Origin: Verrucomicrobiales bacterium
GTDB lineage: Bacteria > Verrucomicrobiota > Verrucomicrobiia > Limisphaerales > UBA1096
Length of the DNA stretch: 7,513 nt
Direction: 5' to 3'
Assembly: GCA_028817635.1 (NCBI GenBank)
Contig: JAPPPH010000452.1
Location: forward strand, 1 to 7,513
Made by a program: the position numbers and the translations under genes. The notes beneath the pieces are model-generated. The model worked only from the letters and a program-made list of their open reading frames with translations. It searched no databases and was not told where the DNA came from. Every line of letters starts with the position of its first letter. Position 1 is the first letter of the stretch. Shown here in pieces: positions 1-6,320 of this stretch.

Positions 1-490
1 AATTTGGATTCTCCAACGAAAACGTCACGGTGTATTTCGATTTCGTCTTATTGATGGACACCTCGTTCATTTTCCAGATGATCTTTTTGTCCTTCAGTTC
101 CATCGAGCCGGTGTTCGAAAAGTAGACATCCCCATCGTAGCCGTAGCCAAAAACCTGCAACTGACCGGTGCCCGCGTTGAGGGACATGATCTTGCTGCCG
201 GAGTTGTAGCTCTTGCCCGTTTTCTTTTGGATGATGCGCGAGCTGAACTCGACCGCAGCCTTTTCCTGCAGCCAACGGAAGCGAAACACCATGTCGATTT
301 TCCCGCCGTCCTCGTTGCCTTCAAATCCCTCGTACGCATCCGACTCCGCCGTCCAGCTTCCGATGAATGGCTGCACCCCTTTCAGCGCTTCCTGAGCCGG
401 TTGAGTTTTCGGCGCTTCGGCAGTGGCGGTCTCAGCGGCAGCAAAACCGATCATCGCCAGAACGATGATGGGGATGGTTTTCATTTTCAT
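1..490 (-). CDS. Secreted protein of unknown function, DUF1579/lipocalin-like (3' end outside window)
   Basis: This reading frame starts at ATG 488-490 and runs off the left edge of the window with no stop, so about 163 codons are visible. A second in-frame ATG lies two codons in (482-484). Residues 1-24 look like a Sec signal peptide: two Lys, a hydrophobic stretch IPIIVLAMIGFAAA, then a likely cleavage near residue 19 or 24. The mature part opens with an FIGSWTAE-type segment (residues 42-49), followed by alternating charged and aromatic strands (FRFRWLQ, QVFGYGYDGDVYF), which suggests a small beta-rich fold. The 'G-W' opening resembles DUF1579 and other lipocalin-like secreted proteins, but I do not recognise the family with confidence. 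No clear Shine-Dalgarno precedes it. It follows plsY on the same strand after 61 bases and may be co-transcribed with it. Function unknown; export from the cytoplasm is the best supported statement. Confidence 0.75.
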   Translation of the reverse strand, partial: MKMKTIPIIVLAMIGFAAAETATAEAPKTQPAQEALKGVQPFIGSWTAESDAYEGFEGNEDGGKIDMVFRFRWLQEKAAVEFSSRIIQKKTGKSYNSGSKIMSLNAGTGQLQVFGYGYDGDVYFSNTGSMELKDKKIIWKMNEVSINKTKSKYTVTFSLENPN

Positions 491-498
491 ATCGAGTG

Positions 499-529
499 CG
501 TAACCGGGGAGAGGATACCACCGTAACCG
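499..529. repeat. Short direct repeat CGTAACCG in the plsY-downstream gap
   Basis: The 61-base gap between the two minus-strand genes contains CGTAACCG twice (499-506 and 522-529), start to start 23 bases apart. The pair is bracketed by GTGCG (496-500) and its complement CGCAC (528-532). It could be a protein-binding site for the downstream secreted-protein gene, or chance. Nothing else is recognisable in the gap. Confidence 0.3.
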
Positions 530-551
530 CACCCCCACAAGATGGCAGAAG

Positions 552-1205
552 TTAGTCGCGATCTTCCTTTGCACCCCATGCTTTCGGCTCGATGCCTTGC
601 CTGAGTCGCTGGAGGTTGGAGCGGTGTTTCCAAACAGCCATAACGCCGAGGAAGAGGCAGATCCAAAAAAGTAGTCCGTAGCGGTTCTCGGTGTCGCTTG
701 GCCAAGCGGCGGCGGCAATAGGCAGTGCTACTGCAGCTGCGATGGATGCCAACGAGACATAGCGAGTCACCGCTAAAAACAGAATCCACGATCCAAGACA
801 GACCGCGAACGGGATCGGGGCGAGTCCTCCGACCACGCCGGCCGTGGTCGCGATCCCCTTCCCGCCCTTGAACCGAAGCCAGCAGGGAAAATTATGGCCA
901 AGGATCGCCGCAGCACCCACCACGAGGCCAAGCGACTCCGGCGCCGGTGCGCTCCCCTCGGGGAACAAGCCCATCAATAGCCCCGGGAAAAACAGGCAGG
1001 GCAACAGGCCCTTGAGGGCGTCGAAGATGAGTACGGCGATCCCAATGCCGGTGCCGAGGTTGCGGATTGCGTTGGTGGCGCCGATGTTGCCGCTGCCAAC
1101 TTCGCGCAGGTCAATGCCCTTCATCCGGCCGGCGATGAATCCGGCCGGCACCGATCCGGGCAAGTAGCCCGCAAGTCCGGCCAACAGCCAGGCAAGCACC
1201 TCCAT
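552..1205 (-). CDS. plsY: Glycerol-3-phosphate acyltransferase PlsY (acyl-phosphate dependent)
   Basis: PlsY is an integral membrane enzyme that transfers an acyl group from acyl-phosphate to sn-glycerol-3-phosphate, giving lysophosphatidic acid, the first committed step of phospholipid synthesis in most bacteria. The 217-residue product has the normal family length and all the signature loops: SGNIGATNAIR (residues 38-48), the GHNFP...FKGGKGIAT phosphate/acyl-binding loop (103-120), TRYVSLASI (147-155), and a C-terminal KHRSNLQRLRQGIEP tail (193-207). Hydrophobic segments near 4-26, 53-80, 92-105, 127-146, 151-168 and 178-192 match the multi-span topology. The start at 1205 puts the first membrane helix at the N-terminus as in the family. 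No obvious Shine-Dalgarno precedes it. It is transcribed away from the ABC operon. A perfect copy of the window's repeated palindrome lies in the codons for Trp168-Ser170, in a hydrophilic loop. Confidence 0.95.
   Translation of the reverse strand: MEVLAWLLAGLAGYLPGSVPAGFIAGRMKGIDLREVGSGNIGATNAIRNLGTGIGIAVLIFDALKGLLPCLFFPGLLMGLFPEGSAPAPESLGLVVGAAAILGHNFPCWLRFKGGKGIATTAGVVGGLAPIPFAVCLGSWILFLAVTRYVSLASIAAAVALPIAAAAWPSDTENRYGLLFWICLFLGVMAVWKHRSNLQRLRQGIEPKAWGAKEDRD
695..708. repeat. Palindrome CGCTTGGCCAAGCG, perfect copy 1
   Basis: Perfect 14-base palindrome inside plsY. In the plsY frame it reads as gct-tgg-cca-agc, a different codon phase from the copies in the ABC operon. It is the only strong copy outside that operon in this window. 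Confidence 0.85.
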
Positions 1206-1235
1206 GCGCGGAGTCTAGTGGGCGGCGATAAACGC

Positions 1236-1288
1236 GGCCAGCCCGTTATGACGCGGCACGCGCGGATTGCCATCGGGCGGGCTGGGCC
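1236..1288. repeat. Inverted repeat in the divergent plsY / ABC operon region
   Basis: GGCCAGCCCG (1236-1245) is complementary to CGGGCTGGGCC (1278-1288) over 10 base pairs with one bulged G (1286). The arms are separated by 32 bases. The element fills the centre of the 106-base region between the divergent starts of plsY (1205) and the ABC ATPase (1312), so it could be an operator or an RNA structure in either 5' leader. In GC-rich sequence such arms can arise by chance. No known regulator site is recognised. Confidence 0.4.
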
Positions 1289-1296
1289 GTTAGGTT
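1267..1296 (+). promoter_or_regulatory. Possible sigma-70-type promoter of the ABC operon (weak)
   Basis: TTGCCA (1267-1272) matches the -35 consensus in five of six positions. TAGGTT (1291-1296), 18 bases later, matches the -10 consensus in only three. Transcription would start near 1303, a few bases before the ATPase start. The weak -10 makes this tentative, but some promoter is needed in this divergent gap. Confidence 0.2.
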
Positions 1297-1311
1297 GGTG
1301 CGGCTTTTCGG

Positions 1312-2259
1312 ATGGCGACACCGATGATCGATGTACAGCACCTGACCAAGCGCTACGGACAACATGTGGCGCTGGACGGTGTGTCGTTCTCGGTCAACGC
1401 CGGCGAGGTGGTCGGTTTTCTCGGGCCAAATGGGGCCGGCAAAAGCACTACGATGCGCATCCTCACCACCTTCATGGCGGCGACCTCGGGGACAGCGCGC
1501 GTCGGGGGCGACTGCGTGTTCGAGCAACCGGATCGGGTGCGCGAACGCATTGGCTACATGCCGGAGAACAATCCGCTGCCGCTTGATCTGCGCGTGGCGG
1601 ACTACCTCGGTTTTCGTGCCGAGCTGAAGCGCTTGGCCAAGCGCAAGACCACTGGTCGAGTCAGCGAAGTGATGGAGCAGTGCGGCATCGAGGACGTGGC
1701 CAAGCGCTTCATCGGCCAGCTCTCGCGTGGCTACCGGCAGCGGGTCGGTATGGCCGATGCGCTGTTGGCCAAGCCGGAGTTGATCGTGCTCGACGAGCCG
1801 ACGTCCGGCCTCGACCCCAATCAGGTTCGCTCCGTGCGCCGGTTGATTCTTGAACTGGCCGGCGAACACACGGTGCTGATCTCGTCGCACATCCTGTCCG
1901 AAATCGAGATGACCTGTGACCGTGTCGTCATCCTGCACGAGGGCCGGTTGCTGGCCAGCGGAGCATTAAACGATTTAATGGCCAAGGCCAATGCCTCGGT
2001 GATAGCCGAAGTGCAGGCGCCGCTGCCGGAGGTTCAACAGTGGGCCGCTGAGTTGGCGCTTGGCCAAGCGGAGGTCGCCGGGCAACCGGACGGCTACGTG
2101 CGCTGTCAATTCGCCGGGGCCATCGACGGAAGCGCCCGCGAGCGCGTCTTCGCCGCAGCCAACGAACGCGGCTGGCCGTTGCGCGAGCTGTCACGCAGGG
2201 CTCCGTCGCTCGAGGATCTATTCGTCAGCCTCACACAGGAAAGGGAGGAACCGCAATGA
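1312..2259 (+). CDS. ABC transporter ATP-binding protein, GldA-like
   Basis: This is the cytoplasmic nucleotide-binding subunit that powers the membrane complex encoded downstream. The 315-residue product has the full ABC set: Walker A GPNGAGKST (38-46), a YMPENNPL segment in the Q-loop region (82-89), signature LSRGYRQRVG (137-146, a variant of LSGGQ typical of the GldA branch), Walker B LIVLDEP (157-163), D-loop SGLD (165-168) and H-loop His193 in ISSH. A C-terminal extension of about 90 residues after the core also fits GldA-type ATPases. The start at 1312 has no clear Shine-Dalgarno. ATG 1324 (giving MIDVQHL) is a credible alternative, since relatives often begin right before this strand. 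The stop overlaps the permease start by ATGA. GldA works in gliding and secretion in Bacteroidota, but close homologues are widespread in non-gliders, so the substrate is unknown. Two perfect palindrome copies lie inside the gene. Confidence 0.93.
   Translation: MATPMIDVQHLTKRYGQHVALDGVSFSVNAGEVVGFLGPNGAGKSTTMRILTTFMAATSGTARVGGDCVFEQPDRVRERIGYMPENNPLPLDLRVADYLGFRAELKRLAKRKTTGRVSEVMEQCGIEDVAKRFIGQLSRGYRQRVGMADALLAKPELIVLDEPTSGLDPNQVRSVRRLILELAGEHTVLISSHILSEIEMTCDRVVILHEGRLLASGALNDLMAKANASVIAEVQAPLPEVQQWAAELALGQAEVAGQPDGYVRCQFAGAIDGSARERVFAAANERGWPLRELSRRAPSLEDLFVSLTQEREEPQ
1629..1644. repeat. Palindrome CGCTTGGCCAAGCG, perfect copy 2 (extended to 16 bases)
   Basis: The 14-base core is 1630-1643. 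Flanking G and C extend the perfect symmetry to 16 bases. It lies in the ABC ATPase gene and is read as cgc-ttg-gcc-aag-cgc (Arg-Leu-Ala-Lys-Arg). A looser copy, TTGGCCAAGC, follows at 1765-1774 in the same gene. Confidence 0.85.
2056..2073. repeat. Palindrome CGCTTGGCCAAGCG, perfect copy 3
   Basis: The core is 2057-2070. The 18 bases GCGCTTGGCCAAGCGGAG (2056-2073) are identical to 4571-4588 in the unrelated DUF4340 gene, and both are read as gcg-ctt-ggc-caa-gcg-gag (Ala-Leu-Gly-Gln-Ala-Glu). It lies in the variable C-terminal part of the ATPase. Confidence 0.85.
2243..2249 (+). promoter_or_regulatory. Strong Shine-Dalgarno of the permease gene
   Basis: GGGAGGA lies 6 bases before ATG 2256, inside the last codons of the ATPase gene. 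It is the clearest ribosome binding site in the window. It fixes the permease start and shows that the organism uses Shine-Dalgarno initiation at least for some genes. Confidence 0.85.
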
Positions 2260-3008
2260 GCGTCTTTCGCGCGTTGGTGCGCCGGGAGTTGTCGGCGTTT
2301 TTTCAGGGACCGACCGGGTTCATCATCATCGCGGCGGTGATGTTCCTCATCGGGCTTGGATTCCTCGTGGTGCTCTCCGGTCTGAACGGCGAAGCGACGC
2401 CGATGCCGGTGACGCAGGTTTTTTACGGCACCTATTTTTTCTGGGTGATCCTGCTGTTGATCGCGCCGGTGATCACCATGCGCAGCTTCGCGATGGAGCG
2501 CGCCAGCGGCACGTACGAAAGCCTGATGACTGCACCTGTCGGCGATTGGCAGGTGGTGCTGTCGAAATTCGCCGGGGCACTGATTTTTTACATGATCCTC
2601 TGGGTGCCGTTGCTGATCTGCTCGGTTGTCGTCCGTTTTTATGTGGGTGAATCGGCGGTGCTCGGGCTGGGGACGATGTTCACCTCGGCGTTGGGCATCC
2701 TGATGGTCGGCTGCCTGTACATGTCGATCGGCTGCTTCGCGTCGGCGTTGACACGCAACCAAGCAGTCGCGGCGGTGAGCGGATTCGCGCTGGGTGCGGC
2801 GCTGTTTTTCACCGGCTTCTTTTCGTACTTCGCCGGCGACCGAACGGACTGGCTCTCGCAACTGGCGCGGCACATCTCGCTGGCCAACCACATGGAATCG
2901 TTCACCCGCGGCGTGGTCGACCTCGGTGCGATTGTTTTTTTCCTGAGCCTGACCGGGCTGTTTTTGTATCTCACCCACAAAGTCGTCGAAAGTCGGCGCT
3001 GGAAATAA
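2256..3008 (+). CDS. ABC-2 type permease subunit, GldF-like
   Basis: This is the membrane subunit that partners the upstream ATPase. The 250-residue product shows six hydrophobic segments, near residues 21-41, 58-76, 105-127, 137-160, 170-193 and 223-240, as expected for an ABC-2 permease. Between helices 2 and 3 lies MERASGTYESLMTAPV (80-95), the E-x-x-G-T-x-E-x-L coupling segment through which ABC-2 permeases contact the ATPase. The C-terminus (FTRGVVDLGAIVFF... then ESRRWK) matches the GldF branch. The start is set by a strong Shine-Dalgarno and an ATGA overlap with the ATPase stop, implying translational coupling. The next gene begins 3 bases after the stop. What it moves across the membrane is not visible from sequence. 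Confidence 0.92.
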   Translation: MSVFRALVRRELSAFFQGPTGFIIIAAVMFLIGLGFLVVLSGLNGEATPMPVTQVFYGTYFFWVILLLIAPVITMRSFAMERASGTYESLMTAPVGDWQVVLSKFAGALIFYMILWVPLLICSVVVRFYVGESAVLGLGTMFTSALGILMVGCLYMSIGCFASALTRNQAVAAVSGFALGAALFFTGFFSYFAGDRTDWLSQLARHISLANHMESFTRGVVDLGAIVFFLSLTGLFLYLTHKVVESRRWK

Positions 3009-3011
3009 TCG

Positions 3012-4481
3012 ATGGAAGAGCAGTCCAAATTTGCCAGCTTTTCGCCCACGATACGGCGGGTGATTTCACGGCGGGTCCTGCTCGCAGCGCTGATGGCCAT
3101 CGTGTGTGTGCTGCTGGTGAATATGCTGGCGCTGCGTAACCCGGCGAAATTCGCGCTCGCCCAGTCGGCCGACCACAGCCTGTCGCCGCTCACGAAAAAA
3201 GTCCTTGGCTCGCTGACAAACGACGTGCGCGTGGTGGCGCTGTTCGACACGCAGTCGGATTTGTTTGAGCCGGTCAGAAACCTGCTGGTCGAGTACGAGC
3301 GGGTGTCGTCTCGGGTGAAACTGGAACTGGTCGATCTCGCCCGCGACCCCGCCCGTGCCGAGGCGGTTCAACAGGAATTGCGCTCCCCGGCCAACGCGCC
3401 GGGTAACCGCGTTTTGTTTGCCGTGAACGAGCGCGTCAAGGCGGTCAACGACAGCGAACTGTCGATCCTTGACTTTTCCGAGTTCATGGAAAAACGCGAG
3501 GCGCGTCGGACGCACTTTGTCGGCGAGCAGTTGTTCACCTCGGCCATCGTCGCGGTGACCGAGGGGAAGCAAACGAAGATCGGCTTCGTCACCGGGCACG
3601 GCGAACATCGCGCCAGCGATCAGGGCGGCCAATGGGGTTACTCGAAGTTCGCCCTCATGCTGCAGCAAAAAGGGTTTCTCATGCAGGAGGTTTCGCTGGC
3701 CGGGACGAACTCGATCCCGGCCGACTGCCGACTTTTGATCACCGCCGGGCCACGTACGCCGTACAATCCGGCTGAACTGGCCAAGCTGCGCGAGTACCTC
3801 GGCAGCGGAGGCAGCCTGTTTGCGCTGTTCAACTTTTACTCGCTTCAGCGCCCGAGTGGGCTGGAGTCGTTCCTCGCCGATTACGAATTCGAAGTGGGCG
3901 TCAATCAGGTTTCCGACTCGAAAAACGAGCAGTCCGGCGAGAGCGGCCTGTTGCTGGTCGAGGATCTCGGCAGCCATCCGATCACCAAGCCGATCCTCGG
4001 CAGCCGCCTGCAGATGGTGCTGCCGCGCTCGGTCGGTTTTCCCGAGTCGGAGGAGGAAAACGACGACCCGCCGCCGGTGTCGGTGCTCGCGCATTCGTCC
4101 GACTCCGGGCAGGCGGTGGTGCAGACGCAGGGCAATCAGGGCGCGGTTGAAAAGCAGGGCAAGATTCCGCTCGCGGCCGCCAAGGTACACGCCAACGAGG
4201 GCCAGCCGCCGGCACGAATCGTCGTCGCGGGCGACTCGTTGTTCCTCGGCAACAGCGCGTTTGAGGCCGGGGCCAACCGGGACTTTGCCAACCTCGCTGT
4301 CAACTGGCTGCTTGAGCGGACACACCTGCTGGAGATCGAGCCACGCGCCGTGACCGAGTATCGCATCAGCCTTTCCCGCTCGGAGATGACCTCGATCACT
4401 TGGGTGCTGCTGCTGGTGTTGCCGGGCGGCACGCTTGGCCTTGGCCTGTTGTGGTGGCGGCGCCAGATGAAACGATCATGA
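3012..4481 (+). CDS. GldG-like ABC transporter auxiliary protein
   Basis: This is a membrane-anchored protein with a large extracytoplasmic domain, of the 'ABC-type uncharacterized transport system' (GldG) family. The 489-residue product has an N-terminal helix (about 22-42), then the family's LS..T segment and strand (SLSPLTKKVLGSL, 56-68), a GEQLFTSAIVAVTEG segment (171-185), the hallmark GHGEH (195-199), an acidic proline-containing linker (PESEEENDDPPP, about 350), a VVAGDSLFLGNS motif (about 404-415) and a C-terminal helix (about 463-482) followed by WWRRQMKR. Two helices with a short cytoplasmic tail suggest most of the chain lies outside the cytoplasm. The start is 3 bases after the permease stop. 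The stop overlaps the next start by ATGA. Length and architecture are normal for the family, whose biochemical role is unknown. Confidence 0.9.
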   Translation: MEEQSKFASFSPTIRRVISRRVLLAALMAIVCVLLVNMLALRNPAKFALAQSADHSLSPLTKKVLGSLTNDVRVVALFDTQSDLFEPVRNLLVEYERVSSRVKLELVDLARDPARAEAVQQELRSPANAPGNRVLFAVNERVKAVNDSELSILDFSEFMEKREARRTHFVGEQLFTSAIVAVTEGKQTKIGFVTGHGEHRASDQGGQWGYSKFALMLQQKGFLMQEVSLAGTNSIPADCRLLITAGPRTPYNPAELAKLREYLGSGGSLFALFNFYSLQRPSGLESFLADYEFEVGVNQVSDSKNEQSGESGLLLVEDLGSHPITKPILGSRLQMVLPRSVGFPESEEENDDPPPVSVLAHSSDSGQAVVQTQGNQGAVEKQGKIPLAAAKVHANEGQPPARIVVAGDSLFLGNSAFEAGANRDFANLAVNWLLERTHLLEIEPRAVTEYRISLSRSEMTSITWVLLLVLPGGTLGLGLLWWRRQMKRS

Positions 4482-6262
4482 ACCCGAAGGAACTCAAATG
4501 GCTGAGCGTGTTGGCGGCGGTGCTGGCCGTCGCCGTCGTGGTCGACAGCCTGAGAACGCCCACCGGCCCAGCGCTTGGCCAAGCGGAGCGGTTGTTCCCC
4601 GGGCTCGCTGCGGACTCGATCGAATCGTTCACCGTCACCCGCGGTGCGACCAACATCGTGGCCCAAAAAACCAACGGCCAATGGCGGGTGGCCGACCCGG
4701 ATTATCCCGCCCACCCCGGGCGACTGCAGCGCTTGGCCAAGCTGCTCTCCGAATTGACTGTCAGCCAACGTATCGCCGAGGCCGACTGGACCGAGACCGG
4801 CAACGAGACCACGTTTGGTCTCAACGCCGAGGCCCGGGCAACCGTCCGATGGAAGAGCGCCGGGAAGGAACAATCCCTTGAGGTCGGTGCCCCGGCGCTG
4901 TTCGGGCGACAAACCTACGTCCGCCTGCCCGGCTCACGAGACGCGATCCTCGTCGACAGCGACTTGGCCAACTGGGTGCCGCGCAACGCCGACGACTGGC
5001 GCGACCTGCGGCTTGTCCCCGAAAATCTCGACTTTGACTCGCTGCGATTCTGGGGCCAGAGCCGCACGATCCAACTTAATCGTGATGGCAACGGTACATG
5101 GCGGATGAAGGAACCAATCGACACCGGAGCCGACCAGTCGGTCATCCTGCAACTCATCAAGCGGATGCAACTGGCGCGCATCGTGCAAATCGCCCCGGGC
5201 GACGCCGCGACCGCAACCGAACCGGATGCGACTGTGCGCTTGGCCAAGGGCGATGAGACGTTGATCGAGCTGGCTTTCCGCAAGCCTGGCGATGATGAGG
5301 AAAATCCCAACATTTGGGTGACTCACTCCAACCGAGGGCGCGTGGCGATTCAGGACGACGGCCTGTTGACCCTGCTCCGACTGCCTCACAATCAATTCCG
5401 CAACCACGCCATTTTCCGGCGGCCACTGGACGAGGTCTCCACGATCACCGTCGATACGGTCAACAAATTCACCGTGAGCCGGCAGGCGGACGATTCGTGG
5501 CAGGTCAGCGGAAAACGCACGTTCAAGGCCGACAAACTGCTGGTGAACACCATGCTGGGCACCATCCGCGACGGACAGGTGATCGACTTCGTGAAGGACA
5601 ACGCCACTGCGGCCGACTTCAAAAAGGAGGGTTTGGACAACCCTTGGATGAACCTGAAAATAGACGGGGCCTCCGCGACCACCGGCGCGTGGAGTGAGTC
5701 GGTTGCGTTCGGCACGTTTGACACCAGTCGGGTGCTCGCCCGACTGAACACCGAGCCGACCATCGTCGCCCTGCCCCGCGCGCAGGCGATCCTGCTGCCG
5801 AAAGAGGATTTCAAATTGCGCGACCGCCGTCTTTGGTCGTTCGCGACAAATCAGGTTGCCGCCGTCACCATCACGCTGAAAAACAAACCGACACGCCTCC
5901 TGCGACTGCCCAACGCCACCTGGCGTGATGCACAAAACAAGGCACTCGACCAGATTCAGTCTGCCATGCTCGAGGAATCCATTTACCGGATGGGCGTCAT
6001 GACCGCTGTTGAGTGGATCGGCGAGGGCGATGCCGCCGTCAAGGCCGCGGGAATCAAGCCCGGCAATGACCAGATCGTGGCCGAGGTGGATACTGCCGAC
6101 GGGGCGAAGAAATTCACGCTCGCCTTTGGAAACAAGGATCCGCTTGGCCGCACCCGCGTGATGACTCAGCACTACGGCCGCCCCACCCTTTTCACCGCAC
6201 CCAACGAGTTCAGCAACATTTACACCGCCACCCTGCAAACCCTTGGCCTGACAAGGCCGTAG
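4478..6262 (+). CDS. Membrane-anchored DUF4340 repeat protein
   Basis: This is the fourth gene of the ABC cluster. The start is taken at ATG 4478, which overlaps the GldG-like stop as ATGA and puts a membrane helix (residues 9-22, SVLAAVLAVAVVVD) at the very N-terminus. An in-frame ATG at 4400 would add 26 residues overlapping the previous gene and is unlikely. The 594-residue product then shows repeating beta-rich modules typical of DUF4340: SIESFTVTR...GQWRV (from about 47), EVSTITVDTVNKFTVSR...SWQVSGKRTFKADK (from about 318) and NQVAAVTITLKNKPTRLLRL...TWRD (from about 458). Each has the family's pattern of a strand pair, a W-x-V/R-x turn and a helix that spaces the residues. DUF4340 genes commonly sit beside GldA/F/G-like genes, so it is probably an extracytoplasmic partner of the complex. 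Its activity is unknown. Palindrome copies at 4572, 4730 and 5237 lie in this gene. Confidence 0.87.
   Translation: MNPKELKWLSVLAAVLAVAVVVDSLRTPTGPALGQAERLFPGLAADSIESFTVTRGATNIVAQKTNGQWRVADPDYPAHPGRLQRLAKLLSELTVSQRIAEADWTETGNETTFGLNAEARATVRWKSAGKEQSLEVGAPALFGRQTYVRLPGSRDAILVDSDLANWVPRNADDWRDLRLVPENLDFDSLRFWGQSRTIQLNRDGNGTWRMKEPIDTGADQSVILQLIKRMQLARIVQIAPGDAATATEPDATVRLAKGDETLIELAFRKPGDDEENPNIWVTHSNRGRVAIQDDGLLTLLRLPHNQFRNHAIFRRPLDEVSTITVDTVNKFTVSRQADDSWQVSGKRTFKADKLLVNTMLGTIRDGQVIDFVKDNATAADFKKEGLDNPWMNLKIDGASATTGAWSESVAFGTFDTSRVLARLNTEPTIVALPRAQAILLPKEDFKLRDRRLWSFATNQVAAVTITLKNKPTRLLRLPNATWRDAQNKALDQIQSAMLEESIYRMGVMTAVEWIGEGDAAVKAAGIKPGNDQIVAEVDTADGAKKFTLAFGNKDPLGRTRVMTQHYGRPTLFTAPNEFSNIYTATLQTLGLTRP
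4571..4588. repeat. Palindrome CGCTTGGCCAAGCG, perfect copy 4
   Basis: The core is 4572-4585 and the 18-base block equals 2056-2073. It falls just after the membrane helix of the DUF4340 protein, coding Ala-Leu-Gly-Gln-Ala-Glu. Confidence 0.85.
4730..4743. repeat. Near-perfect palindrome copy 5 (one mismatch)
   Basis: CGCTTGGCCAAGCT differs from the consensus only in the last base. It is read as cgc-ttg-gcc-aag-ctg (Arg-Leu-Ala-Lys-Leu). Confidence 0.7.
5237..5250. repeat. Near-perfect palindrome copy 6 (one mismatch)
   Basis: CGCTTGGCCAAGGG differs from the consensus at one base. It is read as cgc-ttg-gcc-aag-ggc (Arg-Leu-Ala-Lys-Gly). A looser copy with the TTGGCCAA core is at 4964-4971. 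Confidence 0.7.
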
Positions 6263-6275
6263 GACCTAGTCAGGC
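6246..6275 (+). other. Hairpin across the DUF4340 stop codon
   Basis: GCCTGAC (6246-6252) and GTCAGGC (6269-6275) form a perfect 7-bp stem with a 16-base loop that contains the TAG stop. It could protect the 3' end of the ABC operon mRNA or help end transcription, but there is no U tract after it, so it is not called a terminator. Confidence 0.4.
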
Positions 6276-6284
6276 GGAAACCCG

Positions 6285-6312
6285 TTGACAGTCCGCCAGC
6301 GTTTGATACGCT
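6285..6312 (+). promoter_or_regulatory. Promoter of the attenuator leader and DAHP synthase gene
   Basis: TTGACA (6285-6290) is a perfect -35 hexamer. TACGCT (6307-6312), 16 bases later, keeps the key T, A and final T of the -10. The predicted start near 6319-6320 falls at or just before the GTG of the leader reading frame. The -35 is flanked by GGCGGA (6273-6278) and TCCGCC (6292-6297), a 6-bp inverted repeat that could be an operator. Confidence 0.6.
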
Positions 6313-6320
6313 GCGCCGCC

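Noticed and set aside
1246..1938. Open frame of 230 codons on the minus strand opposite the ABC ATPase
   Set aside because: The opposite strand has complete Walker and signature motifs. The antisense translation looks like a mirror of codon bias only.
3066..4325. Long open frame (419 codons) on the minus strand opposite the GldG-like gene
   Set aside because: It is fully antisense to a well-supported family member. Its translation is Arg/Gln/His-rich with no recognisable domain, as expected for the shadow frame of a GC-rich gene.
4400..4477. Upstream ATG at 4400 as the DUF4340 start
   Set aside because: It would overlap the GldG-like gene by 82 bases. ATG 4478 gives the ATGA junction seen elsewhere in the operon and puts the membrane helix at the N-terminus.
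4934..6238. Long open frame (434 codons) on the minus strand opposite the DUF4340 gene
   Set aside because: It is antisense to an operon gene that has clear family structure. No signal, motif or ribosome binding site supports it.
6241..6256. Possible terminator CCTTG-loop-CAAGG at the end of the DUF4340 gene
   Set aside because: It has only a 5-bp stem, overlaps the coding region and has no T tract after it. The overlapping 7-bp hairpin 6246-6275 is stronger but also lacks a T tract.
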